In this document: positions 39,401 through 47,451 of the stretch, piece after piece
Position numbering within the stretch: the first letter of the stretch is position 1
How the letters are laid out: every line of letters begins with the position of its first letter
NCBI GenBank assembly: GCA_024693135.1
Contig: JAILLN010000014.1
Coordinates: 1-64,000, forward strand
Reading direction: 5' to 3'
DNA: 64,000 nt
DNA from: Lachnospiraceae bacterium
GTDB taxonomy: Bacteria; Bacillota; Clostridia; Lachnospirales; Lachnospiraceae
Translations under genes and position numbers: made by a program
Notes under the pieces: model-generated
The model's input: the letters and a program-made list of their open reading frames with translations, nothing else
Database searches by the model: none
What the model was told of the DNA's origin: nothing

Positions 39401-39596
39401 TGCCGGCTACTGTGGTGACCTGTCCCTCTGCGATGTAGATCTCGGGGGGCGTGGTCACCAGATGCATCAGGTCTTCTGAAGTGACCTCCCTGCCTAAAAG
39501 GCTGTAGCCGGAGGTGATTTTTTCATGAAGCAGGCTGTAATCCCTAACGAAGCCTGTCCGGTTTTTCAATTCGATCGGTGCCTTAATGATCAGCAT
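36408..39596 (-). CDS. 1062-aa Glu/Arg/Gln-rich coiled-coil protein; tape-measure or structural candidate
   Basis: Lies between hub and tube-like genes; long charged helical stretches (REESRTEERRIREESLTERARQLIQREREAAG...). Confidence 0.7.
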   Translation of the reverse strand: MLIIKAPIELKNRTGFVRDYSLLHEKITSGYSLLGREVTSEDLMHLVTTPPEIYIAEGQVTTVAGNTVMNSRNEEKVTIINNMMNRILLSMEAPLTYQDRTYITDVLHSLGIRNDMRFMEEVQKVIRETEHTNDLINAYFSGETEYTRQLLAENVREILKEKAVQQSPARPAEEQRDLGSVVLERLQTGAIYQIVTNFNRSIEANHIDSREYSISEQSMMARQIFLGRIRERTVKSMLSMVFREEAELLDQMEPQREEAPLRERIREESRTEERRIREESLTERARQLIQREREAAGDTGTATEAGQETPEMREIRELRTRQISELRTLEQARESLESVNTFQEAVERITSYYEETPAGAGSPEGETLIYAKEGDSYENIYEGVRAGDTGIYHSTTENRTQVDARTQNTLESTVVDRRVLPAETIREREIRREDTQSHTDSTYERELSGGIRESRDTYTVTGETRELRERQEREFRALEHTREVLERMDTEREFREGGTVILQEGSAALPERERQDLIYVQEGDLYEEGSSIQNAGDTHIDRRHTENRQEVTNREYPVSERQVWDRRVVSRNVQNQIVNTVSVPIYTGENVYEREAVTESTREERVTEEITSAVLLEMVTKLVHAGIDHIHMEGDRFYDLRNAFFRSSDNSLIRMSYASSDSYARTVVVSHNEEAEISYRTDLTEEEYQQNTNIRQEMGQLRREVRDITQGGRDTVREESRVQEILRQLNIPGEPLEEGTIPEQVTEVTQNLEGPDLYISSPETEISYEGDETYRSEENTRIEQNYTDLLKQVQEIEQYNQNNVGRYREMISILERVRRRRRQGGAERTREASLKALSGKEAVEELLRQEEEQEEDIRTEAFREIERLFPENTSQVFHIIEQYLSNTEQREGEPLVVANNLTGLMEDIEQVNNLVREQEQLILTERENVARETQSRIEQIRRQQESTEPKEPREETIRREAEIVFRQNEGITQEEIEETIERFQRSNTQKEVVQNDMVVNEERSRSMTNVVQERGSVITEKDIEDIERLVNRGVHEQMSAISDQVMHKLEKRLRNEKSRRGI

Positions 39597-39599
39597 GCT

Positions 39600-42500
39600 T
39601 TATTTCTTTGCCATCTCCGATGCCATCCTGGCACTCTTCTGCTGCGGCCAGAGCCTGGGCGTCGGCTTGGTATTGGAATTATGCCTGGCGCTTGTCTGGC
39701 CTCCGCCCTCCACGGTGCCGGTATATTCAAATGCCCGGGTCTCCGGTGCGGCGTTTTCGCTGTGCTTTGCGCTTGACTGGCCGCTTCCGCCCTTGGTGCC
39801 GTCATACTTGAACTCCCTGGAATCCGGCTTGGTATTCTGATTATGCTTGGCGCTCTGCACTCCTCCGCCGGCAAGGGAGCCGTTATACTGGTAATTCCTG
39901 GGATCCGGCTTGGTATTCTGATTATGCTTGGCGCTCTGTACTCCTCCGCCCTCCAGGGATCCGTTGTATTCATACTGTCTTACTTCAGGGCTTTCGTTTT
40001 CATTGCGCCTGGAGCTGGATTCGCCTCCGCCCTGGACAGATCCGTCATATTCCCAAAGCTCTGCCATTCCTTCCATCTCTTCCCTGCTTTCATCATCGCT
40101 GACCACCGTATTGGGCAGGTTGTCCGAGCCGTTCTCCCACAGGCTCTTTGCCGCTTCACGCTGCTCACGGCTGTCATTTTCACTGACCACGGTATTGGGC
40201 AGATTGTCCGAGCCGTTCTCCCACAGGCTCTTTTCGCCCTCGCGCTGTTCACGGCTTTCATTTTCGCTGACCACCGTATTGGGCAGGTTGTCCGAACCGT
40301 TCTCCCACAGGCTCTTTTCGCTCTCCCGCTGCTCACGGCTTTCATTTTCGCTGACTACCGTATTGGGCAGGTTGTCCGAACCGTTCTCCCACAGGCTCTT
40401 TTCGCCCTCGCGCTGCTCACGGCTTTCATTTTCGCTGACTACCGTATTGGGCAGGTTGTCCGAACCGTTCTCCCACAAGCTCTTTACTGCTTCACGTTCC
40501 TCACGGCTTTCATTTTCGCTGACCACGGTATTGGGCAGGTTGTCTGAGCCGTTCTCCCACAGGCTCTTTTCGCTCTCGCGCTGCTCACGGCTTTCATTCT
40601 CGCTGACCACCGTATTGGGCAGGTTGTCCGAGCCGTTCTCCCACAAGCTCTTTTCGCTCTCCCGCTGCTCACGGCTTTCATTTTCGCTCACCACCGTATT
40701 AGGCAGGTTGTCCGAGCCGTTCTCCCACAGGCTCTTTTCGCCCTCGCGCTGCTCACGGCTTTCATTTTCGCTGACCTTGGTGGTATCCAGGTTCTTTGTG
40801 ACCGGAGCTCCCGGCACTCCGAACTCCCAAAGGTTCTTTTCGCCTTCCCGCTGCTCACGGCTTTCGTTTTCGCTGACTGTGGTGGTATCCAGGTTGTCCG
40901 AGCCGTTCTCCCAAACCTTCTTTGCCGCCTCCCGGTCTTCCCGGCTGTCATTTTCACTGACCTTGGTGGTATCCAGGTTCTTTGTGGCCGGAGCTCCCGG
41001 CACGCCGATCTCCCAAAGCTTCTTTTCGCCTTCCCGGTCTTCCCGGCTTTCGTTTTCACTGACCTTGGTGGTATCCAGATGATCCGAGCCATTCTCCCAG
41101 AGCTTCTTTGCCGCCTCCCGGTCTTCCCGGCTGTCGTTTTCGCTGACTACCGTGGTATCCAGGTTGTCCGAGCCGTTCTCCCAGAGCTTCTTGACCGCTT
41201 CACGGTCTCTCCGGCTGTCATTTTCGCTGACCATGGTGGTATCCAGGTTGTCCGAGCCGTTCTCCCACAGGTTCTTTTCCGCTTCGCGGTCTTCCCGGCT
41301 GTCATTTATGCTGACCATGGTGGTATCCAGATTATCCGAGCCCATCTCCCAGAGGTTCTTTTCTGCCTCACGATCCCCCCGGCTGTCATTTACGCTGACC
41401 ATGGTGGTATCCAGGTTATCCGTGACCGGAGCTTCCTGGGTGCCCATATCCCAAAGGTTCTTTTCCGCTTCACGGTCTACCCGGCTGTCATTTTCGCTGA
41501 CCATGGTGGTATCCAGATTATCCGAGCCCATCTCCCAGAGGTTCTTTTCCGCTTCACGATCCCTCCGGCTGTCGTTTTCGCTGACCATGGTGGTATCCAG
41601 GTTGTCCGTGACCGGAGCTTCCTGGGTGCCAATATCCCAAAGGTTCTTTTCCTTCTCCCGGTCCGCACGGCTCTCATTCTTGCTAGTCTTTGTATTATCC
41701 AGGTTCTTCGTGGGAGAGGCTCCCGGAGTGTCGATCTCCCATAGGCTCTTGGCCGTCTCTCTTTCTTTCCGGGTGTCATTCTTGCTGACCTTTGTATTGT
41801 CCAGATTCTTCGTAGGAGAAGCCCCAGGTGTCGTAGGATCCCAAAGCTTCTTCTTATCCTCCATGTCAGACCGGCTGTCGTTTTCGGATACCACGGTGAA
41901 TTCCAGATTCTTGGAATTCATCACATCGGTATCTTCCGCATCCTTTGCAGACCAAAGCCTCCTGCCATACCCGCGCTCCTTCGAATACGCGCTCTCCATA
42001 TTGGTCCGGTTCGGATTCTTGGAGTCCCTGGCATAATCCGGCTTATTATCCCTGTGCGAATAGCCGTCCGGATAAGACCAGGGGCTCTTCATCTCCATAT
42101 TCGGAGTCATGTTGTTGATGGTGAAGAGCTCACGGTAGGCGATGGTGGTGGTTTCCGTCAAAAGTCCGCTTCTCTCGGCATTGAGCTCTCCAAACTCCTT
42201 GGATATCACGGTACATCCCGTGAAAATATAGACTCTGGCCGGATTGGTCGGATTGAAATTCGAGCCGGAGCCGCCGGCCGGATAATGGGTCACATACAGC
42301 ACTACCGGCAGGATCAGGTCTGTGCCCAAAGCGATGGGATCAAAAAAGCTGGTAGGGAAATCCGCGGAAGCCGCCATGCCCACATACCTTTCCACCTGGA
42401 AGGTAAACGGCTTGGAGATGGGCTTCCTCAGCATATGGACATAGTCATTCACGCCCCCTTCCTGATAATAGTCGAATTCATTCTCCTTCGTGAAGACATG

Positions 42501-42608
42501 TACCGACTTCAGGGGCATGAAAAACATGGCCTCTACCTCAAGGGCAAAATTGAAGCTGACGGCCGGGTGGATACTATCGTGTTTGTAGGAACCTTTTGTT
42601 GATGCCAT
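39600..42608 (-). CDS. Tail-tube-like protein with a very long repetitive C-terminal extension
   Basis: About 190-aa N-terminus resembling CIS tube proteins (HPAVSFNFALEVEAMFFMPLKSVHVFTKENEFDYYQEGGVNDYVHMLRKPISKPFTFQVERYVG), then ~21 repeats like NLPNTVVSENESREQRESEKSLWENGSD and a second YNGSLEGGGVQSAKHNQNTKPDPRNYQ repeat class. Confidence 0.8.
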   Translation of the reverse strand: MASTKGSYKHDSIHPAVSFNFALEVEAMFFMPLKSVHVFTKENEFDYYQEGGVNDYVHMLRKPISKPFTFQVERYVGMAASADFPTSFFDPIALGTDLILPVVLYVTHYPAGGSGSNFNPTNPARVYIFTGCTVISKEFGELNAERSGLLTETTTIAYRELFTINNMTPNMEMKSPWSYPDGYSHRDNKPDYARDSKNPNRTNMESAYSKERGYGRRLWSAKDAEDTDVMNSKNLEFTVVSENDSRSDMEDKKKLWDPTTPGASPTKNLDNTKVSKNDTRKERETAKSLWEIDTPGASPTKNLDNTKTSKNESRADREKEKNLWDIGTQEAPVTDNLDTTMVSENDSRRDREAEKNLWEMGSDNLDTTMVSENDSRVDREAEKNLWDMGTQEAPVTDNLDTTMVSVNDSRGDREAEKNLWEMGSDNLDTTMVSINDSREDREAEKNLWENGSDNLDTTMVSENDSRRDREAVKKLWENGSDNLDTTVVSENDSREDREAAKKLWENGSDHLDTTKVSENESREDREGEKKLWEIGVPGAPATKNLDTTKVSENDSREDREAAKKVWENGSDNLDTTTVSENESREQREGEKNLWEFGVPGAPVTKNLDTTKVSENESREQREGEKSLWENGSDNLPNTVVSENESREQRESEKSLWENGSDNLPNTVVSENESREQRESEKSLWENGSDNLPNTVVSENESREEREAVKSLWENGSDNLPNTVVSENESREQREGEKSLWENGSDNLPNTVVSENESREQRESEKSLWENGSDNLPNTVVSENESREQREGEKSLWENGSDNLPNTVVSENDSREQREAAKSLWENGSDNLPNTVVSDDESREEMEGMAELWEYDGSVQGGGESSSRRNENESPEVRQYEYNGSLEGGGVQSAKHNQNTKPDPRNYQYNGSLAGGGVQSAKHNQNTKPDSREFKYDGTKGGSGQSSAKHSENAAPETRAFEYTGTVEGGGQTSARHNSNTKPTPRLWPQQKSARMASEMAKK
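40030..41915 (-). repeat. 84-bp (28-aa) / 102-bp (34-aa) coding tandem repeat array, ~21 copies
   Basis: In-frame motif N-L-[PD]-[NT]-T-x-V-S-E-N-[ED]-S-R-x-x-R-E-x-x-K-x-L-W-E-x-G-S-D; some copies end GVPGAPVTK or GTQEAPVTD. Confidence 0.9.
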
Positions 42609-42686
42609 GACCTAACCCTTATGGGCCTAAAAGGGATCCGGGATCCGCTTCTCAGGCCGGTTTATTCTGTCATCCTTAAGCAGCCC

Positions 42687-42890
42687 TCACCGGTTGGGCG
42701 ACATTTCCAGGATGCTCTTTTCCTTTTCCTTCTTCGAGGGACTGAGCCTCTGATTGATCCGGGAGATCTCGCCGCACCATTTCCTGCGGCTGGCATGCTC
42801 CAGCTTCATCACATCCTCCTCACTCCAGTGGAAATAATATGCAATGAAGGACATCTCCTGGAACATCTCATCCTCCGGATACAGCCTCAT
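42687..42890 (-). CDS. DUF6760-like CIS accessory protein
   Basis: MRLYPEDEMFQEMSFIAYYFHWSEEDVMKLEHASRRKWCGEISRINQRL; start re-assigned to 42890 (ATGA overlap with upstream gene). Confidence 0.75.
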   Translation of the reverse strand: MRLYPEDEMFQEMSFIAYYFHWSEEDVMKLEHASRRKWCGEISRINQRLSPSKKEKEKSILEMSPNR

Positions 42891-43249
42891 CCCTCCCCGG
42901 TAAAATTTAGCGGCACCTCGAAGCTCTTGCCGCAATCCGGGCAGACCGCGGTAAGGGTCGGGGGTTCGATGTCATTGATCCGCTGGTACATATCCTGAAG
43001 GTATGCCAGATCTGCCGTAAACAGCTTCTCCACCAGGGTGGCGGACACCGACTGTACTCCCTCGATCTCCGTGATCACCTTGCTTAAGATCACGATGGTC
43101 AGATAGGAGGGATTGGAAAGCACCCTGGGATCCCTGGTGGCCGAGATCTCATCCCCGGCCGTGGCCAGCCTCATCTTTCCCCTCCTGTGGAGCTCCCCGG
43201 AGCCGTCCAGATAGCCCTTTGGAAGCGTAAATTCGTATATCGTCTCCAT
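42887..43249 (-). CDS. Phage/CIS tail assembly chaperone-like protein with C-terminal CxxC motif
   Basis: 120 aa; FTLPKGYLDGSGELHRRGKMRLATAGDEI...DPRVLSNPSYLTIVILSKVITEIEG...TAVCPDCGKSFEVP. Confidence 0.75.
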   Translation of the reverse strand: METIYEFTLPKGYLDGSGELHRRGKMRLATAGDEISATRDPRVLSNPSYLTIVILSKVITEIEGVQSVSATLVEKLFTADLAYLQDMYQRINDIEPPTLTAVCPDCGKSFEVPLNFTGEG

Positions 43250-43372
43250 AAAACCTCCCCCGCCGGCCTTTTAAGACCGGCATCCAGTCCTCAGTCTCTT
43301 TCCTCTGCATCATGGGATGCATGAAGCCCATGCCTCATGCATCCTTGACATAGATGAAACAAATCGTCCGGA

Positions 43373-43876
43373 TTAGTTCGGGATCACCAGCTCTTCATAG
43401 GCGATCTCTACGCTCTCAATTGCCACGTCCGAAGTCTTCGCATCCAGATCGGGAGCGGAATACTTCGTGACCCACGCATTGGTGAGCGTCCAGGTCCTGG
43501 TGCCGGTAGGAGTGGTCACCAGCTGGTTCGGAGCACCGGGGTTGATGTCGATCAGCTCGATCGTCACGTCGTAACGCGGGATCTGGCCTCTGACCTCACT
43601 CACACACTCCTGTACCCATGTCTTGAACGGACTGTCGATGATGTAGCCCATCCGGAGTGTTACATTGCCGTGCTTCACCAGGCCCGGGATCTTGACCGGA
43701 GCCAGGGAAGCGGAGTTGCCCTGCCTGAATTCAATCACATCCACCGTACCTTCCACGCCCGTGACCTCGCTGAACGCTGCCGTTCCTGCGATGGTGTCTA
43801 CCGTGACGAGGAAGTTCATTTTGGTTAACGGATACTCGGACTGGGCACCGTTTTGATAAGTTGATGCATTCGCCAT
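43373..43876 (-). CDS. Contractile tail tube protein (canonical length)
   Basis: 167 aa; YPLTKMNFLVTVDTIAGTAAFSEVTGVEGTVDVIEFRQGNSASLAPVKIPGLVKHGNVTLRMGYI. Confidence 0.92.
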   Translation of the reverse strand: MANASTYQNGAQSEYPLTKMNFLVTVDTIAGTAAFSEVTGVEGTVDVIEFRQGNSASLAPVKIPGLVKHGNVTLRMGYIIDSPFKTWVQECVSEVRGQIPRYDVTIELIDINPGAPNQLVTTPTGTRTWTLTNAWVTKYSAPDLDAKTSDVAIESVEIAYEELVIPN

Positions 43877-44003
43877 AATTCGTCAATTCCTTTCTGTAAC
43901 GGCGGCTGCCGCTACCTGATTTTGATTCCTCTTATCCAGGATGCACAGCTAAGCTTTACGCTTCGCTGTAAACGGTTGCAGGCCGGCCAAAAGGCCCGTC
44001 TGC

Positions 44004-45701
44004 TTATTCACCGCCGCCGCCTGCCTCAGCCGTAAACTGCGTCACGCGGAAGATCACAAACTCTGCCGGGCGTGACGGGGCAATTCCGATGTTGCAGATC
44101 AGCCTGCCGTTCATGATATCGTCCCTGGTCATGGTGCTCGGCCCGATCTCCACGAAGTAGCTGGAAGCCGGCGAATCGCCGCCCAGCATGCCGTTTCTCC
44201 AAAGTCCATCCAGGAATCCGGAGATGGTCAGATTGACCCTCTGCCACAGCGTAGCATCGTTGGGCTCGAAAACAACCCAGTTCGTATTTGCCTTGATGCT
44301 CTCCTCCACAAAGATGAAGAGCCTGCGGACGTTGACATACTTGAAGGACGAATTGCTGGAAGCAGTCCTTGCGCCCCAGATGCGGATGCCCTGGCCAGGC
44401 ATTGCCCGGATCAGGTTCACGCCCTCGGGATTGAGGATGTCCTGCTCGTCCTTGTTGTAATTCACCTGAAGCCCCGTACAGAAGATCGTCTCATTGGCCG
44501 GGGCCTTGTGCACGCCGCGGTTGATGTCCGTCCTGGAATACACGCCCAGCACTGCTCCTGAAGGCGGGATAAAGGCCGCCTTGTTGGAAGAGCGGTCAAA
44601 TACCTGGATCCAGGGATGATACATGGCAGCATAGGTCGAATCGATCATGTTGCGGTACTCGATCAGGTCTGCCGTCTTGTAGAGCTCGGAAGGCATGTCA
44701 ATGACCGCAAAGCGGCTGCCCAGGTTCTCGCAGTGCCCAACTAAGGATACAATGACCTCGGGGATGGTGATGCCCGGCACGGCCATCATGCTGACCACGT
44801 TGTTTTCCACAAAAGACTGGATGCCGGTACGCTTGCCCGGGCCGCCGTCCTCGCCGATGAAGGTACCGGCGTTGACCTTGGATACGGAGCCGTCGCTTCC
44901 GCCTTCCAGCATGACGATGCCGCTCTCCTGCCCTTCACCCAGGATCTCTTCCACCGGGTTGCAGGCCTCATCCAAAGGCTTGACCTCTACTTCCACCAGC
45001 TCGCTGCCAGCCATCCTGGAGGTGATGTACCTCGGGGAGGCCATGTTGAAGGAAAGCTCCGGATAATTCTCGGCATCATCCCCACAACGCACGCTCACAT
45101 CAGCGGTGACCAGGTAGATCAGGGACTTCGGGATGATGGCATCATCCACCACATCGTCCGGAAGCTCGTCCTCGAAGGTCACGATGCTGTCCATGATGGT
45201 CTTGATCCTGGTGTAGGTGCCGTTGAATTCCACGATGTCGCCTTCCCGGAAGCCGTCCGCGCTCTTGGCCTTGTAGCCCGTGTCCGTCTTTGCCAGGATC
45301 TGCATCTTATGCTTCTTCACCGTATTGAAGGTGACCTGGATCTTGTCGCCCCAGACACCCGGGCTCTTGGCTTTGATGGTCAGGATGCCCTTCTCGATGC
45401 TGGATTCCTTTGCGTCCGGAGGCGCAACCCTCATGACATAGCAGCGTGTGCCGCCATTGGCAAAGAACTGCTCCACGCTGTTTGCCAGGAAGCGGTACTC
45501 CCCGTAAGCAAACTCGCTCAAAAATCCACCGTACTGCTGCGTAAAGCTCTTAAAACTGGTCACAAGCTGCGGAACGCCGATGACCGGCCCCTTTTCTGCC
45601 AGGCCGATGAAGCCGGCAGTGCTTGTGCCTACTCCCTCTATGCTCCGCGGAGAATTATCATATTCCTCCACATACACACCGGGTGATAAATATTCCGCCA
45701 T
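44004..45701 (-). CDS. Contractile tail sheath protein
   Basis: 565 aa; MAEYLSPGVYVEEYDNSPRSIEGVGTSTAGFIGLAEKGP... C-terminal sheath fold NVRRLFIFVEESIKANTNWVVFEPNDATLWQRV. Confidence 0.95.
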   Translation of the reverse strand: MAEYLSPGVYVEEYDNSPRSIEGVGTSTAGFIGLAEKGPVIGVPQLVTSFKSFTQQYGGFLSEFAYGEYRFLANSVEQFFANGGTRCYVMRVAPPDAKESSIEKGILTIKAKSPGVWGDKIQVTFNTVKKHKMQILAKTDTGYKAKSADGFREGDIVEFNGTYTRIKTIMDSIVTFEDELPDDVVDDAIIPKSLIYLVTADVSVRCGDDAENYPELSFNMASPRYITSRMAGSELVEVEVKPLDEACNPVEEILGEGQESGIVMLEGGSDGSVSKVNAGTFIGEDGGPGKRTGIQSFVENNVVSMMAVPGITIPEVIVSLVGHCENLGSRFAVIDMPSELYKTADLIEYRNMIDSTYAAMYHPWIQVFDRSSNKAAFIPPSGAVLGVYSRTDINRGVHKAPANETIFCTGLQVNYNKDEQDILNPEGVNLIRAMPGQGIRIWGARTASSNSSFKYVNVRRLFIFVEESIKANTNWVVFEPNDATLWQRVNLTISGFLDGLWRNGMLGGDSPASSYFVEIGPSTMTRDDIMNGRLICNIGIAPSRPAEFVIFRVTQFTAEAGGGGE

Positions 45702-45736
45702 AGTTTTTCCTCTCTTTTTTCCGTGCTAAAAATTGT

Positions 45737-46120
45737 TCAGGTACTAACTTTCATCTGACCGGGAGTCGTGATCTGGATCTGGCCGCCGTAGGAACACATC
45801 ATCTTGCAGTCCTGCGTAAGGCAGGGCTTGCCTCCCACCAGCACTTTGGTCTGGGTCGGGATCCATGTGCCCGCCGGTACCGGTATGCAGGGCTGCGGTG
45901 TCAGAACCCCCAGGGCTGCCGCTGTCGCTGCCGCTACGGCCGGATTGCTCGGTGTGGTACACATCGCAAACGGCCCTATGTTGCTCATCGGCATACAATC
46001 CTGGATCGTCGCCACCAGTCCCCCTGCCATCACTCCCGCCTGGCTTGTAACCTTCAGCGGGGCAGGTCCGGTGCCAAAGCTGCACAGGCAATTGGCTCCC
46101 ATCGTGACTACCTGGCTCAT
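45737..46120 (-). CDS. DUF4280 PAAR-like tip protein
   Basis: 127 aa; MSQVVTMGANCLCSFGTGPAPLKVT...ATIQDCMPMSNIGPFAMCTTPSNPAVAAATAAALGVLTPQPCIPVPAGTW; conserved Cys pattern. Confidence 0.88.
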   Translation of the reverse strand: MSQVVTMGANCLCSFGTGPAPLKVTSQAGVMAGGLVATIQDCMPMSNIGPFAMCTTPSNPAVAAATAAALGVLTPQPCIPVPAGTWIPTQTKVLVGGKPCLTQDCKMMCSYGGQIQITTPGQMKVST

Positions 46121-46860
46121 CTCAATCCTCCCGTTTCTGTCTTAAGGTCCACCGTCTGAAACCGGGTCTCGCCTCCTACCACATAGCGGATCAGGTAAGT
46201 CTGTCCTTTGCCGTCGTCCCTCACCCGGAGAAGATAATCCCCGTTTTCGGATACATGGCCAAAGATGATCCGCATCATCTGCCGGTTGGGTACAAAATCC
46301 TCGGCCGGTTGTCCCCTAAGCTTCACAGACTGAGGCGTGGCATTTCCCAGCACCTCGATTTTTTCATACTCATTTTTGTCCGTACTCAGCAGTCCGTACC
46401 ATACGTCCTCCAACTGGATCCTTCCGCCGGTGCGGCCAAATACCGTAAGCGTGTTTTCCTTTTTCCGGTATTCGCCTGCCTGGCACAGAGGCCGCATAAT
46501 ATTTACTGCCTCGATTGATTCAAGAAGAGGAAGATTGCCTGAAAAACTTAAAACAGGACTGCCCTTTTTCGTGTTCTCAGACGGAATCAGGAACACGTCC
46601 ACTGTGGGCATACGTTCCTCCAGTTCGGCATATTTGACGGCGACTTCCGCATCCTCGTATCCGAATACCCTGATCTGCATGAGAAAATCTTCCCTGCCGG
46701 TATTGATGAATACGAAAACGCCTACCCCCCGACTTTCAGGCCGAACCGCCTGTCCGTTTTTCATGAAAATGACATTTCTCTCATCCGCCGCGGCTCCCGT
46801 AGTCGTATCAACCAGGCGCACCAGCAGGTCCAGCCTGGAACCAAACACAGAAGCACACAC
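46117..46860 (-). CDS. Hypothetical CIS-locus protein
   Basis: 247 aa between DUF4280 and DUF4255 genes, ATGA overlap with DUF4280 gene; beta-rich, no TM. Confidence 0.7.
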   Translation of the reverse strand: MCASVFGSRLDLLVRLVDTTTGAAADERNVIFMKNGQAVRPESRGVGVFVFINTGREDFLMQIRVFGYEDAEVAVKYAELEERMPTVDVFLIPSENTKKGSPVLSFSGNLPLLESIEAVNIMRPLCQAGEYRKKENTLTVFGRTGGRIQLEDVWYGLLSTDKNEYEKIEVLGNATPQSVKLRGQPAEDFVPNRQMMRIIFGHVSENGDYLLRVRDDGKGQTYLIRYVVGGETRFQTVDLKTETGGLR

Positions 46861-47451
46861 TTACTCATCCTCCTTTCCTGTGATATGCAGCCCGAACCTC
46901 GCATCCGTGACCAGAGGCGTGTCGATGACCTCACCGCTGGACAGGTATACGGGTGCCGCCCTGTAAAACAGGCTGATCTGATAGGGTTTGTTGATTGCCT
47001 GCCACACCCTGACTTTTTCCTCCAGACTTATCTTCGCTTGAGACAGTACGATTGGAGGCTCACCTGAGTGAAGCCAGTTCTGCAGGTCATCGGGACGCAC
47101 GGCATTGTTGTCATTCACGATCTGCGCCACCCTTCCGATGATTTTTTGTATATCCGGTGCCTTTAGCCCCATCTGGGAGGAACCGTTGATAAAGACCATA
47201 TAATAAAGCGCATATGGCCTGGGCGGTTTGGATAATTCCGCTTTGCCCCTCTGGACCAGCATAGGCGTAGTTACCTGTACGTCCTCTTCGATATTGTACA
47301 GATAAAGCCCGACGATATAGTCCACATCCTGGTCCAGGGGAGAGGATATTTCTATATTGTTCGGTGACGGTATCGGCTCCGGGCACATCTTTTCCCTGAG
47401 AGTCCTTACGATATAAGCGCTGACGTCCGCTATGATCGGATAATCGGCCAT
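46861..47451 (-). CDS. DUF4255 family tail-terminator-like protein (Afp16-like)
   Basis: 196 aa; MADYPIIADVSAYIVRTLREKM...DVDYIVGLYLYNIEEDVQV...PPRPYALYYMVFING. Confidence 0.88.
   Translation of the reverse strand: MADYPIIADVSAYIVRTLREKMCPEPIPSPNNIEISSPLDQDVDYIVGLYLYNIEEDVQVTTPMLVQRGKAELSKPPRPYALYYMVFINGSSQMGLKAPDIQKIIGRVAQIVNDNNAVRPDDLQNWLHSGEPPIVLSQAKISLEEKVRVWQAINKPYQISLFYRAAPVYLSSGEVIDTPLVTDARFGLHITGKEDE

Noticed and set aside
39928-41082. 384-aa plus-strand ORF made of SFSLTTVLGRLSEPFSHRLFSPSRCSRL repeats
   Set aside because: It is the antisense reading of the 84-bp repeat array in the tube-like gene; the repeats keep alternative frames open automatically.
40030-41915. CRISPR array
   Set aside because: 84/102-bp units are contiguous, in frame and coding, with no unique spacers.
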